A DNA stretch of 64,000 nt, from contig CAUYUJ010008569.1 of NCBI GenBank assembly GCA_963575745.1, forward strand, positions 28,928-92,927, given 5' to 3'. Each line of letters begins with the position of its first letter. Position 1 is the first letter of the stretch. The DNA is from Prorocentrum cordatum (Eukaryota; Sar; Dinophyceae; Prorocentrales; Prorocentraceae). Positions 32,048 to 42,385 of the stretch are shown in pieces. The notes below the pieces were generated by a model. The model saw only the letters and a list, made by a program, of their open reading frames with translations. It ran no database searches and was not told the origin of the DNA. Position numbers and translations under genes: made by a program.

Positions 32048-32061
32048 GAGGGGGAGGAGGG
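32048..32061. repeat. Right target-site duplication of the LINE (14 bp)
   Basis: GAGGGGGAGGAGGG starts at the base next to the SL and is identical to 25458-25471. Confidence 0.75.
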
Positions 32062-32170
32062 GGACAAGGACGAGGAAGAGGAGGAGGAGGAGGGGGAGGA
32101 GGATGACGTGGGAGAAGGACAAAAATGGGGTTGAGGAGGAAGAAGAGGAGAAAGAGGATGAGCATACCTT
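32062..32170. repeat. GAGGAGG-rich purine tract (LINE target region)
   Basis: It continues the purine-rich sequence seen on the other side of the LINE at 25410-25457, consistent with insertion into one GAGGAGG tract. Confidence 0.8.
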
Positions 32171-32279
32171 GGTGTGGCTCTCATATCGTCACGTATCGAA
32201 TGGCCGTCGGCCCATCCGCGACCGTGCCTGGGGTGTGCGTGAAAGGCCATTCGGATGAGTGACAGGGTCTCGTGGAAGA

Positions 32280-32815
32280 CTTCCCTGGGGATTTTAATAA
32301 CAGTTTTGTGGCCCCTTGGGGGCCTCCTGGGAACCTCTTTGGGGCCTCTTCGGGGTTTTTTCTGCAAAATTATTGGGTGCAGCTCGGGGCCGAAGGCTGG
32401 AACTTTCTGTTCGGATTCCCCCTTTTTTTCTTGAGCCGTTTTGGGGCTGCTTTTAACGTATGTGGGACCTCATGGGCCGTTGTGGTACCTTTTGAGGCCG
32501 TTTTGGATCCCTCTTGTTAGCCGCTTGGGGGCACTTCGGGCAGGTATTGGCGGCCTCGTGGGCCGTCGGCGATTCTGCGAAAGTCCAAGAGGCGAACATG
32601 CTAAACGCATACGTTTGCCGAATGGGAAAGGACGATGTTTGCCTCTTGGGGCCCCCTCCAGGCGGATTCCTGGAGGCGTCTTGGAGCATATTCGGGGCAT
32701 CTCGGGCCGTTTGGACGCAAACTTTAGCGGTTTGGAAAAATCTTTCGGCGACCCGGAGGTCGCTTGGACCATCTTGGGAGCATCTTGGTGTTTTCTTGGC
32801 CCCTTTTCGGGCCTT
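32280..32815 (+). repeat. CTTGGGGCC-type degenerate repeat field
   Basis: Units such as CCCCTTGGGGGCCTCCTGGG and CGTCTTGGAGC. The embedded AGAGGCGAACATGCTAAACG at about 32589 matches the insert in the 13.5-14.0 kb field. Confidence 0.75.
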
Positions 32816-33309
32816 GTATGCTCCCATGATGCGTTCACCCGGGGGTCGGCGTGGGACGGGGGGGGGGGGGGCGAATTGCCGGTTCGGGGTCCCCCGGGGC
32901 GGGGGGATTACGGTGGGGGGAGAATCTCACACGCCTAGAGTTCCACAAGGGGTCGGCGGATATGGAGGTGGGGGCAGTGATTTGGTGGGGTTTGGCTGGC
33001 AGGGAGGAGGCAGGGGGGAGCTGCCGCCCAGGTCCGCGACTCCCGGCAGTCGGCCGCCCCCCGGCCCCCAGCCGAGTCGCGTGAGTTTGGGCGCTTGAAA
33101 TATAAAAAAAGGCGCTTGGAATAGAGGTACCGTTCCAAATATAATCAACCGGGCCTGGAGACGTGTCCATGGGCGCTTGGACGGCCACGCGCGCGGTGCG
33201 CCCTGGCAGACAGTCCTCGGAAGACGCTTGTGTGCGCTGCTGGATGCACGGCCTCTCCTGAGACCCAGGGTGGTAAACGTGCAGACCAGCGCCCGATCCA
33301 AAAGAAAAA
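32816..33309. other. GC-rich non-coding stretch
   Basis: G-run of about 11 at 32860. No gene, RNA or known family is supported. Confidence 0.4.
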
Positions 33310-33425
33310 AGTAGACTGCACCACATTGTTCGCACACATATTGCACAACATCTACTGCACAATAGATGTTTCACCACGGGTTGCACCACATAGATCTCAC
33401 CTCATATAAGCATTGCATAACAAAG
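33310..33425 (+). repeat. TTGCACCACATAGA minirepeat array
   Basis: GACTGCACCACATTG, TATTGCACAACATCTAC, TTGCACCACATAGATCTC and similar units; same family as the array before the MFS gene. Confidence 0.8.
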
Positions 33426-33588
33426 TTTCCAATATGGCGTGCACACAATAGATGCTGGAAACACACTGTTTGGGGTCCACCTAACATGCTCTTTCAATGT
33501 TAACGTCTTCGGCCTTTCAAAACGGGGTTCCCGCTGCAGCGCGCGCCTCGTTCTAGGATTGGCGCTTTGCTTCCAATGCGGGCAACTT

Positions 33589-33760
33589 GTTTGAAACGCC
33601 GGTGCATCGGCGAGGCGGGTCGATATGGTTGCCGATTTTCTCCGCGTCGGCGTTGCCGATGCATCGCCGACATCGTCGATGCATCGCCGATGCATCGAGG
33701 GTGCGATCCGCCGACTCCATCCGGACCCCATTTGGGGGGGCCTCTAGAGAAACCCGCGCG
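33589..33760 (+). mobile_element. Foldback element family F, copy 2
   Basis: The interior is palindromic (GCCGATGCATCGCCGACATC, GTCGATGCATCGCCGATGC). Its right end, CGACTCCATCCGGACCCCAT, corresponds to copy 1 at 21827-21997. The left terminal repeat is degenerate. Confidence 0.6.
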
Positions 33761-33819
33761 GCGCAGCAAGATTGGTTCGACTGCACGGGTTCCTTCCTCA
33801 TCGTTGCCTCCCCGACCAA

Positions 33820-34355
33820 TTCCCCCTCTCCCTCTTCTCCCGCTTCTCCTCCTCCCGCCGTCACCCTCCTTCCACATGCATCCAGCTCATCCAGCTAATC
33901 GACCACCTCCTCCCCTCCTCCACCTCCTCCACCTCCTCCTCCTCCTCCTCCATATCCTCCTCCCTCCTCTCCTCCTCTTTCCTACCTCCCTCCCCTCCCT
34001 CCTCCTCATTACCCCCCCTCTTCCCCCCCCCTTCCCCTTCTCCTCCTACTCCACCAAGTCCCTCCTCCTCCCCTCCACCTCCTCCTGCACCTCCTCCTCC
34101 TCCTCCTCCTCCTCTTCCTCCTCCGCCTCCTCCTCCCCTTTCTCCGCGTCTTCCTCCTCCCTCCTCCTCATCCTCCTCTTCTCCGCGTGCTCCTCCTCCA
34201 ATTCCTCCTCCCTCCTCCCCTTCTCCTCCTCCTTGTCCTCCCTCCTCCTCCTCTTTCTCCTCTTCCCCCTCCACTTCCTCCTCGTCCTCCTCCTTCCTCC
34301 CTCCTCCTCCTCCTCCTCTTCCTCCTCCTCCTCTCCTTCCTCCTTCATTCCTTCT
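33820..34355. repeat. (CCT)n microsatellite
   Basis: CCTCCT with CTTCCTC and CCCTCC interruptions; reading frames are repeat artefacts. Confidence 0.95.
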
Positions 34356-34365
34356 CCTCCAATGT

Positions 34366-35138
34366 AATATTTCCCTGTCGCACCCCGAGGCCAGTTGTTA
34401 GGGCGGGCCAGGCGTTTCGCTTGAGACTTCCTCATCATGTATGACCCTGAAGCTAAAAAGTATCAACAGCTTCACAGATGGAGGGCGGATCGTTTTCAAA
34501 ATGCGGTTCTGGCCTTAGCGCTGCGCGCATTCGCTGTTAGAATGTACAATGGTTTCACGGTTTTTTTTGGCGGGTCGTTTTCAAACGATGGTTTTTGCTT
34601 GAGCGCCGCGCACATTCGTTTGAAAAATGCAAGAGCTTCACGGATTGAGGGCGACCCGTTTTCAAAATGTGGTTTTCGTTTTGGCGCCGCGCACATCCGC
34701 ATTGAAACATGCAAAAGCTTCACGGATAGAGGGCGGTTCTTTTTCAAAATGTGGTTCTCGTCTTAGCGCCGCGCACATTCGTTTTCAAATAATTGCATGA
34801 GATTCACGGATTCCCATGATCAGTGTGCCAGGAATGCATGTTGGAACGATTCAGGATTATCGGGGTGCAACAGTTACGCTGGTTCGCGGCGTTGAAGTTC
34901 CAGGAGTGGCGTTCTGACACGATTCAGGATTGTCAAGACGCAACAATCTGGTTCATCCGTGGCGTTGGAATCGCGAGAACAATGTTTTGGCATTCTTCAG
35001 GGTCTTCAGACGGTTGTCTTCCAACGAGGCCGTTCCTTTTTGTGGAAATGAACCGTTGTGGGGGCTTATGAAGTGGGAATTTGGAGGGAGGGGAGTCCAA
35101 CATCGTTGATGTTTCTTGGGCTTACACCAGTCCTCCTC
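34366..35138 (+). repeat. Segmental duplication, unit 1 (with four ~83-bp subrepeats)
   Basis: It runs from TTCCCTGTCGCACCCCGAGG to TTGGGCTTACACCAGTCC. Between 34465 and 34800 are four copies of a subrepeat with AGCTTCACGGATTGAGGGCG, GTCGTTTTCAAAATGTGGTT and TTAGCGCCGCGCACATTCG. A unique part follows with CCCATGATCAGTG, CAACAGTTACGCTGGTTCGC and CTTCCAACGAGGC. No protein is conserved between the two units. Confidence 0.9.
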
Positions 35139-35190
35139 ATCCTCATCCTCATCCTCCTCATCCTCCTCCTCTATCCCTTTTCCTTATAAG

Positions 35191-35801
35191 TAACTTTGCT
35201 TTGTCGCACTCCGAGGCCAGTTTTTAGGGCGGGCCGGGTGTTTCGCCTGAGAGTTCCTCACCAAGTATGACCCTGAAACATGAACATTCGCAACAGATGC
35301 ACAAATGGAGGGCGGGTCGTTTTCAAAATGTCGCTCTCGCCTTAGTGCCGCGTGCGGTCGCTTGAACATTTGCCAGAGTTTCATGGATTGAGGGCGGCTC
35401 GTTTTCAAAATGTGCCTTTCGCTTTAGCGCCGCGCACATGCGTTTTTAACATGTGCAAGAGTTTCACGGATTCCCATGATCAGCGTTCCAGAAATGGTGT
35501 TTTGGAGGGGCTCAGGATTATGATGAGGCAACAGTTACGTTGGTTCGCGGTGTTGAAGTCCCCGGAATTGTTTTCTGGAACGATCCCGGATCGTCAAGAC
35601 GCACCAATCAGGTTCTTCCGTGGCGAAGGTGTCCCGAGAACAAGGTTTTGGCATGTTGCAGAGTCTTCAAACGGTTGTCTTCCAACGAGGCAGTTCCCTC
35701 AGTGGAAATGAATTGTTGTAGGGGCCCGTGAAGTGGGAGCTTGCAGGGAGGGTTTATTCCAACACCGTTGATGACTCTAGGGTTTACACTGGTCCTCCTC
35801 C
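35191..35801 (+). repeat. Segmental duplication, unit 2 (with two subrepeats)
   Basis: Same block order as unit 1 but with only two of the ~83-bp subrepeats, which accounts for the 162-bp length difference. CT-rich microsatellite borders both units (near 35137-35180 and 35795-35820). Confidence 0.9.
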
Positions 35802-36400
35802 AGCTGCTTCTCCTCCTCCTCGAGTATGGACATATATGTTTTTCCGACTGCGCGTAACACGATGGTATTATGTTGTGGGCCCCAGGTCCGCCACGACACC
35901 CGCCAGCGGACTGAGAAGACAATCAGCGCGTTGGGACGAAATGAGCGCCAGGGGTGGGATGTCAGACATGACGCGAGCGCCCATGACTTGTACAGCCGGA
36001 CCGAAGTATAAGATCGAGGTCGCTTCGGGAAGGATACCTGAGTGTTGTTCGTGTTCGTTGGATGTTCTTGTGCATCCTGGGGAGGGTGCCCTTCGATGTT
36101 ATGTGTCTTGGGGCCGACGGAGGGTCTCGTGTTCTTGAGGGATGTTTTTCTGGCCCAGGTCTGTGAATCTCCCAGACGTCCGATGTTCCGATTCTTCAAT
36201 ACCCGTGTTCAGAAGCCCCGACCCGCTCCCCAGGGCCAGTTCTTCCTTCCTGATTGTTTTGACGCCCCTGGTGCTTGGCGAGGGCCCCCGGAGGCCGAAA
36301 ACCGCCTAAAGCCGTCCGTCATGCCCATGTTCACGACGCAGGCATTCTTGGGTCTCCCTGCTTGCCTCCCCCCTCCTCCTCCTCCTACTCCTACTCCTCC
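35802..36400. other. Unassigned sequence with dispersed repeat J copy 2
   Basis: 36205-36345 matches repeat family J (CCCCAGGGCCAG, CCCCCGGAGGCCGAAAA). The rest shows no supported gene. A CCTCCT run leads into the gap. Confidence 0.45.
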
Positions 36401-36500
36401 NNNNNNNNNNNNNNNNNNNNNNNNNNNNNNNNNNNNNNNNNNNNNNNNNNNNNNNNNNNNNNNNNNNNNNNNNNNNNNNNNNNNNNNNNNNNNNNNNNNN
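36401..36500. other. Assembly gap (100 N)
   Basis: Exactly 100 undetermined bases directly after a CCTCCTACT run. This is the usual fixed-length scaffold gap, probably at an unassembled microsatellite. Confidence 0.99.
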
Positions 36501-36524
36501 ATGGCGTAGAAGAGCACGGCAGAG

Positions 36525-36665
36525 CGTAGCATGCTATAGCAGGGGGTGTCGTTGTGCAGTGAAGCATTGCATCACAAAGCATTGCAACGCAAAGCATGGC
36601 ATCGCACAGCGGCGCAGACCACAACACCGCACAGCATGTCATGGCATGGCGCCTGGTTCCTTCGA
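36525..36665 (+). repeat. GCATTGCATCGCA minirepeats
   Basis: AGCATTGCATCACAAAGCAT, GCATTGCAACGCAAAGCAT and ATGGCATCGCACAGC units repeat with 10-18-bp spacing. Confidence 0.7.
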
Positions 36666-37204
36666 GAGTACGTGGATCATCTTCGAGAGGTCTGGGCCGC
36701 TCTGGATTCGTGGCTCCATGTCTAGCTCCTTGGGCTCCCCGAGAAGCTCCACACAAGGCGGTGCCGATGGAGAGCACCCGCTGGCTCTGCTTTCAGCATC
36801 GCCTTCTCAAAGCAGAAACGGGGTTCCCGCTCTATGCTTCCTGAAAACGACGACGCCCCAAGTGTGGGGGATTTCTGCAGACCAAAGAATCAACGAATCG
36901 ACACCGAATGTGTAATCACGTCCGATGTTTTTGTTTGTCCAGGGGGCATGTTCTATGTCTCGGAGCCTATTTGGAAGGGCCGAAAACGCCCGCGCTGCAG
37001 CGGGAGCACGATTTTAAACAACCAGGGGCGCAGAAATGGGCCAACGCTGCAGCGGGAGCAACACCCTGACGAACCCCAAAAAGGTGATTGTCAACAGCAC
37101 AAATTGAATTCCAACTCTCGGGAATCCTGCGTGTAAAAACAAGACGCGGAGGGAGGCCGAGTATCTTCAGGACGTCATCAGGGGATAGAGGAGAGTAGCA
37201 TTCA
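36666..37204. other. No recognisable gene
   Basis: Mixed sequence with two CGCTGCAGCGGGAGC motifs (near 36990 and 37050). Nothing else is supported. Confidence 0.4.
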
Positions 37205-37480
37205 TATTGTGTAGTTGTGGAGGGAGGCGAGGAGGGGAAGGGGAAGGGAGGGGAAGGGAGGAATTTGAAGGGGCAGGGGAGGAGAAGGAGTAGGGGGAAT
37301 GGGAGAGGAGGAGGAACAGAAGGTCAGCGCTTGAGGAAGAAATGGTGGGAGGAGAAGGAGAGGAGGGGAGAGGAAAAGGACCATGGAGGGGGAGAGAGTA
37401 TAGGAGAATGCTAAAGAAAAAAAAGTGAGAGAGTGAAAGAAGAATGCGGACAGGGAAGGGGAGGAGGGGGAGGGGGAGTA
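37205..37480 (+). repeat. Polypurine GGGAGGGAAGGAG tract
   Basis: About 275 bases almost entirely A and G on the plus strand; potential triplex or slipped structure. No gene. Confidence 0.85.
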
Positions 37481-38257
37481 AGCCGACGACGACAACGACG
37501 ACGGGCATGACGGACCGACCGACCGACCGACTCCTCCCCGTCCCTCACTCCCACCTCCTCCCTCCTCTCACTCCGTCCGCGCTCGCTCCAGAGCCACGAC
37601 CTCCCCTCGAGACCGACTGCCGTGGCACATCACGACATCACGACGGACGTGTCCGACCCACTTCAAAACAATGCCGCAGAACGATGTGGTCGAGGTTTCA
37701 AGTTGTGTTTTTGATCACGATGCTTTGCACGTTCCCAGCGCTCCTGTCTCGGTTCCGCGTTTCGAATCCGCAGCGCCGTACGACTCCCTCCTCTCCTCAA
37801 TTCCCTCCTCTTCCTCCTCTTCCTCCTCGTCCGCGCCCATTTCGACACATCCCTCACGAGGATCCTGGCCCACAGGGAGCTCCACCGAAGCCTGAGCGGC
37901 AAAGTCGGCATAGCGCCCACCCCCACCCATTTCGGCACAACCCTCACGAGGACCGTGGCCCCGCAGGGAGCTTCACCGAGGGAGGAGGAGGAGGAGGAGG
38001 AGGAGGAGGAGGAGGAGGAGGAGGAGGAGGAGGAGGAGGAGGAGGAGGAGGAGGAGGGGGAGAGGATGGGAGGAGCTTGGGAGCGGGCGGATCCAGTCCG
38101 CGGGGGCAGCGACGAACTCCTACGCAGTCTGTCGAGTCTGTAGCGAGGCAGCTTAGCTCTTTGGCTTGAGGCCTCTGCGCTGCCTTGGTCCAAAATGGTG
38201 CCGTCCTCTTCTCTTCGCGCGCGCCTGCACTTCTGCCCCGCCCTCACCCCCCCCCCT
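37481..38257. repeat. Short CACCGAAGCC duplication and (GGA)n microsatellite
   Basis: CATTTCGACACATCCCTCACGAGGATCCTGGC-type sequence at about 37840 is repeated at about 37928 (CATTTCGGCACAACCCTCAC). (GGA)n occupies 37980-38065. No coding function is supported. Confidence 0.65.
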
Positions 38258-38455
38258 CTCCTCGGCGGCGAGCGAGGGAAGGAGGGTGAGAAGAAGGAGG
38301 CCCTCTCGGAAGGCGGCGGGACTTCTCAGGAGCCCTCGCGCCTTCGGCGAGGTCTCTGTGCCTTCGGGGAGGGCTCGGAAAGCCTCTCAGAAGGCCAGGG
38401 GGGGTCCCGAGACGTCTGAGATGGCCCGCCCCTTCTCACCTCCCCCCCCCGGGAA
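38258..38455 (+). mobile_element. Foldback element family E, copy 2
   Basis: It shares GGGACTTCTCAGGAGCC and CTCTCAGAAGGCC arms and a CCCCTTCTCACCTCCCCC right end with 21627-21815. Confidence 0.55.
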
Positions 38456-38769
38456 GGCCAGACCTCAACAGAAGGCTCGCCGCCGACCTCCGTGGCCCTG
38501 CCAGACTCGAGGAGCCATCGCTCTCAGCGATTTCGTCGCCCTCCTCGGGCCTCCAGGCGTGCCTCGCCCCTCCCCCCCCTACAGCGAGCGCCTTGCGCAC
38601 TCACTGTTCCACGGGGGCTCGGTCGCTCCTGAGGCCTGCATGCGTTGCCTGTCGCTCCTTCTGCGCTGTGCTTGAGGTAGCGGTCCTTCTGCGCCACTCC
38701 CTGGAAGAAAGGAAATGATCCCAGTGCGACCCTACCTAGGAGTTGGGGCCCCTAGGAAAGCCGCATTAG

Positions 38770-38950
38770 TAGTAACAGTAAAGCTAAGCTGAAGCTAATC
38801 TAAAGCTAAGCTGAAGCTAAGCTGAAGCTAAGCTAAAGCTGAGCTACAGCTGAGCTAAAGCTAAGCTAAAGCTAAGGTAAGGCTAAGCTAAAGTCAAGCT
38901 AAAGCTAAGCTAATGCTAAAAGTAAAGCTAAAACTAAAGCTAAAGCTCCC
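38770..38950 (+). repeat. AAGCTAAGCTA repeat array
   Basis: About 28 degenerate copies of the hexamer AAGCTA/AAGCTG. Every unit contains the AGCT palindrome. It stands out as A-rich in GC-rich surroundings. Confidence 0.95.
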
Positions 38951-39658
38951 AGGGGACTGGGGGAACCGCTCCCAGGGGACCGGGGGAACCGCCCGGGGCG
39001 TGTAGCACTGCCCGGCTCCTTTAAGCTACAGGGTAAGAACCCTTCTAGGCAGAGCCGAGGTAGGGAAAAAGAGGGTCTTCGATCCTGGTGCGTCGCTCCC
39101 GAGGGCAGGCCGATGACTGCGTATTGGCCTCCCAGGGTCCAGGTTTCGGGTCTGTCCCCTCTCGGACCCCATGGGAGGCCTCTGGAGGCCAGCCTCCTCC
39201 GGCGAAAGTCTCGGGGGAGGCCGGGGTTCACCCAAAAGGGGGGTCCAGCGACAAAAGGGTCGGGGGCGGAAAAGAGGGGGGTGATGACTAGGGGGGGGGA
39301 TATCATGGCGGGGGCCATGATATCTCCCCAGATTTCATGGCGCCTCTTCTTATTTCATTACGTCCCTGCCCCCGCGCTGGGCCGCGCACATGCTGCTGGT
39401 CATGATTAGCACCCCCCCCCTTGGACACCCCCCTCTTGGCCGCTCCCGAAAAGGGGTGGTGCAATAGATTTGATGCAATATATTTGTGGGGTTGCAGTAC
39501 ATCCGGGGCGTGGAATGCATTCAGGGGCGCAAGTGCATTGCTTGATCTTCGCATGCGACACATTCGCCGCAACGCAATGCAGTGCAATTCCCTGGCGCAG
39601 TACATGTACAACACAATTGCCCCAGATCCATTGCACCACCCCCTTTCAGCTGGACTCA
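38951..39658. other. GC-rich non-coding region containing a perfect hairpin
   Basis: 39299-39324 is GATATCATGGC, GGGG, GCCATGATATC: an 11-bp perfect stem with a 4-nt loop. CCCAGGGGACYGGGGGAACCGC is duplicated near 38947-38994. No gene is seen. Confidence 0.6.
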
Positions 39659-39812
39659 AGTCGGGCCCATCCCTCTACAGGAGGAATATCCAAAAATAGT
39701 CCAGAAATAGTCTGGGGACTATTGTTTGAGTATGTTTGGGCGTCTTTTGAGCATTCTTGGAGTATTTTCTATTTTTCCTCCATAATCCCCCTGTAGGGGG
39801 ACAGGCCCGACT
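39659..39812 (+). mobile_element. Foldback element family B, copy 3
   Basis: The left end AGTCGGGCCCATCCCTCTAC pairs with the right end CTGTAGGGGGACAGGCCCGACT. The core has AGAAATAGTCTGGGGACTAT and a T-rich stretch, as in the other copies. Confidence 0.85.
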
Positions 39813-40038
39813 TAGAGCTGGACCCCCTTTTGGGTCGACCAAAAGAGAGGCACGGGCCTCCCGGGGTGGCCGAGGAGAGCCAGGAGAGCTCGGGCGGCCC
39901 GCGGCGCAGCGGGGGCCCCTCGGGGGGGGGCTCGGTGGCTGTGAGCGTGCTTCTGCCTTCGGGCCTCCGCGGAGGCCTCCGCGGAGACCCCCGGGGGACC
40001 GGATCCCGGGCGGATCGGTGGGAACAACAACAACAACC

Positions 40039-40069
<31 letters not shown>

Positions 40070-40315
40070 CGATTACTAGCACGTGGGGACACTCCGTTCT
40101 CACCAGTGCCAGGGTTTTCATACGACGCCCGCCAATACCCCCACTTTGTGGGGGGGCCGGTTCAAGCTCTACCACATTTCCAAACGACTCTTCGCCACCA
40201 CCCACACCCAGCTTCCCGCCCTAATACGTTCGGACACTTCACTTCGTGCCTGCGGAGTCGGGCTATTACACTGGTGCATGGTACTGTGACTTGTTCGTGG
40301 TAACATTTTCTGGAC
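39813..40315. repeat. GC-rich stretch with (CAA)n
   Basis: (CAA)n at 40020-40072. GGCCTCCGCGGAGGCC palindrome near 39962. No gene. Confidence 0.6.
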
Positions 40316-41000
40316 GCTACTTAGTAACCATTTGGTTTTTAGAGTCGAAACAGGCGCCGCGGTAGAAATTTTGAAAATTCGTACAGATTTTTTTCGAGGA
40401 CCTACGGTGCGATTCGTATGATTTTATGTTGCGCGGTGCTAAAATTCCTAAGAAACCCAATGGTTTTTGAAGATTTCGGCGTGCGCGCGCGAAGAAAAAA
40501 CGAATGTGTCCCGCAGGGTATTATTTGACAGGGATGATGGCCCTGGCAGGTGCGCAACCGTTGTTGGAGAAGTTCGAAGCACGTGAAAAAGTTGCTCGCA
40601 AAAGCCCGTTTGACAGAAATGTTTAAAAAGTGTTGGGTTTCCTACAAATCCGCAAGAGCGCGCGGGATGAAATGTTGACACTTTTTTTTGAAAAACCATT
40701 GGTTTTTTGATGTGATTATGTTAAAATCGCTACGAACACTAAGGTTTTGGAAGGATTTCGTCTTGCGCGCGCGAATGTCCACTTTACTTTATTTTTTGCA
40801 AGGGATTCTTGAAGTTTGGTTATGTTAGAACAAGAAATGTCCACTTTGCCTTATTTTCTGCAAGGGAAAACCGCCCGTAACAAAACAACCGGATCTGGAC
40901 CAACCCGTTTTGCCAGAGACTTCCTCACGAAAATGATGAAAACATGGCTGCGGCCTAGGCGCGGCGAGGGGGCCGCGCACCAGGGGCCCCAACAATAATT
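40316..41000 (+). repeat. Fragment resembling block b of the composite element
   Basis: GAAGATTTCGGCGTGCGCGCGC, GTTTTGGAAGGATTTCGTC and AAATGTCCACTTTACTTTATT/AAATGTCCACTTTGCCTTATT duplications. Related to the CGCGCG-rich blocks at 9.8-17.8 kb but more diverged. Confidence 0.55.
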
Positions 41001-41013
41001 ATTCTTACAACAA

Positions 41014-41071
<58 letters not shown>

Positions 41072-41138
41072 CACAACCACAACAACAACCACAACAACAG
41101 CAACAACAACAGCAGCAGCAGCAGCAACAGCGACAGCG

Positions 41139-41169
<31 letters not shown>

Positions 41170-41275
41170 AAACCGCAGCAACAACAACACCAGCATCAAC
41201 AACACCAAACAACGAACAAAAACAAGCACAAACACATAACAGACAAAATAAAAAAAAAAAAAAAAAAAAAAATAA
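41001..41275 (+). repeat. CAA / CAG microsatellite ending in poly(A)
   Basis: CAACAA then CAGCAACAG units, ending in an A-run of about 21 at 41250-41271. Minus-strand poly-Val/Leu frames are artefacts. Confidence 0.95.
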
Positions 41276-41474
41276 AAAAGGGAAAAAAACACGCGACGGC
41301 CGGCTACCTTCGGGGCTGGGGCCCTCGGGGGCCCCGTCCGGACCCCGGCGCCCGCACGAGATTGCCCACGGCGTGATAGCCGTGGGGGGGCGGACGGGTC
41401 GAGAGCTCCTGGCGTCATGGTGCTCTGCGGACGTCGCGACAGGCTGTCGGGGTGCCAGGGACGTTTTGCACCCG

Positions 41475-41640
41475 GACACGATCGCGCCGTCCAACAAAAA
41501 TCAGCACGGCGGGCCGTCGGCCGCTTTCGGCCTCGGGGGGCACCCGGCGGGCCTCGGGACCGTCGAAAACGAGTCAGGATGAAGAGCCGGCCCCGGGGGA
41601 AGGGTCTGGGCTTCCGGGAACGCCGCCCTGAACAAAAATC
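41475..41640 (-). repeat. Dispersed repeat family J, copy 3
   Basis: On the minus strand it has AGACCCTTCCCCCGGGGCCGG, CTCGTTTTCGACGG and CCCCCGAGGCCGAAAG, in the same order as copies 1 and 2. Confidence 0.5.
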
Positions 41641-41832
41641 CGGACGTCGCATGTCTGGGCATGTGCTGGTAGTGTTCCCACTGCCAGCATCTCGAGCATG
41701 GCCAGCCCCGAAGATCAGAGGGACGCCCGGCTGCCCCCCCAGGCCTTTGCCGCCCCCCGCGGAGGCTCCCAAGGGCCCCGCTCCAGGCGGTGCCGCGCGC
41801 TCGCCTCGCCTCGCCTCGCCTGTGTTTGCGCC

Positions 41833-41960
41833 GTCATCGCTCGGACGTGTGTCTTTTTTCCTCGGCGAGGACCCCTGAGGAACATCCTGGATCCTTTGGC
41901 GAAAAAACCACGCGCGAAACCCGAAAAAAACACGGGGAATGGACGTCCGAGCGGTGGCGA
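41833..41960 (+). mobile_element. Foldback element family A, copy 2
   Basis: The left arm CATCGCTCGGACGTGTG pairs with the right arm GGACGTCCGAGCGGTGGCG. The interior has TTTTTTCCTCGGCGAGGACC and GAAAAAACCACGCGCGAAAC. Confidence 0.85.
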
Positions 41961-42204
41961 GGGGCGGGGGGGCTGGCCCAGGGCGGGGGGGAGCATCGGC
42001 CCTCCCACGCCGCCTATACAGTCAAGTCGCTGGTAAGAGGATACCAGTCTTGCGCCTCGGGGTACCATAGCCAGGGCCACGAGACCTCCCCGAAAGTCAC
42101 GGCAGCCCTTCCTCATTCCCGAGCGTGCCTTGCCCCCCCCCCCCTGCGCAGCGCATGCGCCCGGGGCAACCCCCCTTGCGCGCCCCACGCGCTCAGGAAG
42201 TTTG

Positions 42205-42385
42205 GCCTAGCGTCCGGTTCTGTCCCACCACGCTGCGGCGCGACACGCTATCCATGTCCCAGCAGTCCCCAGGCGCCAGTCCCCCGCGTTGTTCCCAGCC
42301 GCCCGCCACGCGGAGCGGTTCGACACGCTATCCGCTTGCAGGGCACAGCGTGTCGCCGGGGCCGCCGCCCCGACACGCTAGAAGC
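42205..42385. repeat. Repeat family H, copy 1 (CGACACGCT inverted repeats)
   Basis: GCGCGACACGCTATCC, CGACACGCTATCCGCTTGCA and CACAGCGTGTCGC make self-complementary CGACACGCT/AGCGTGTCG pairs. It is similar to 62033-62190. Confidence 0.65.
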
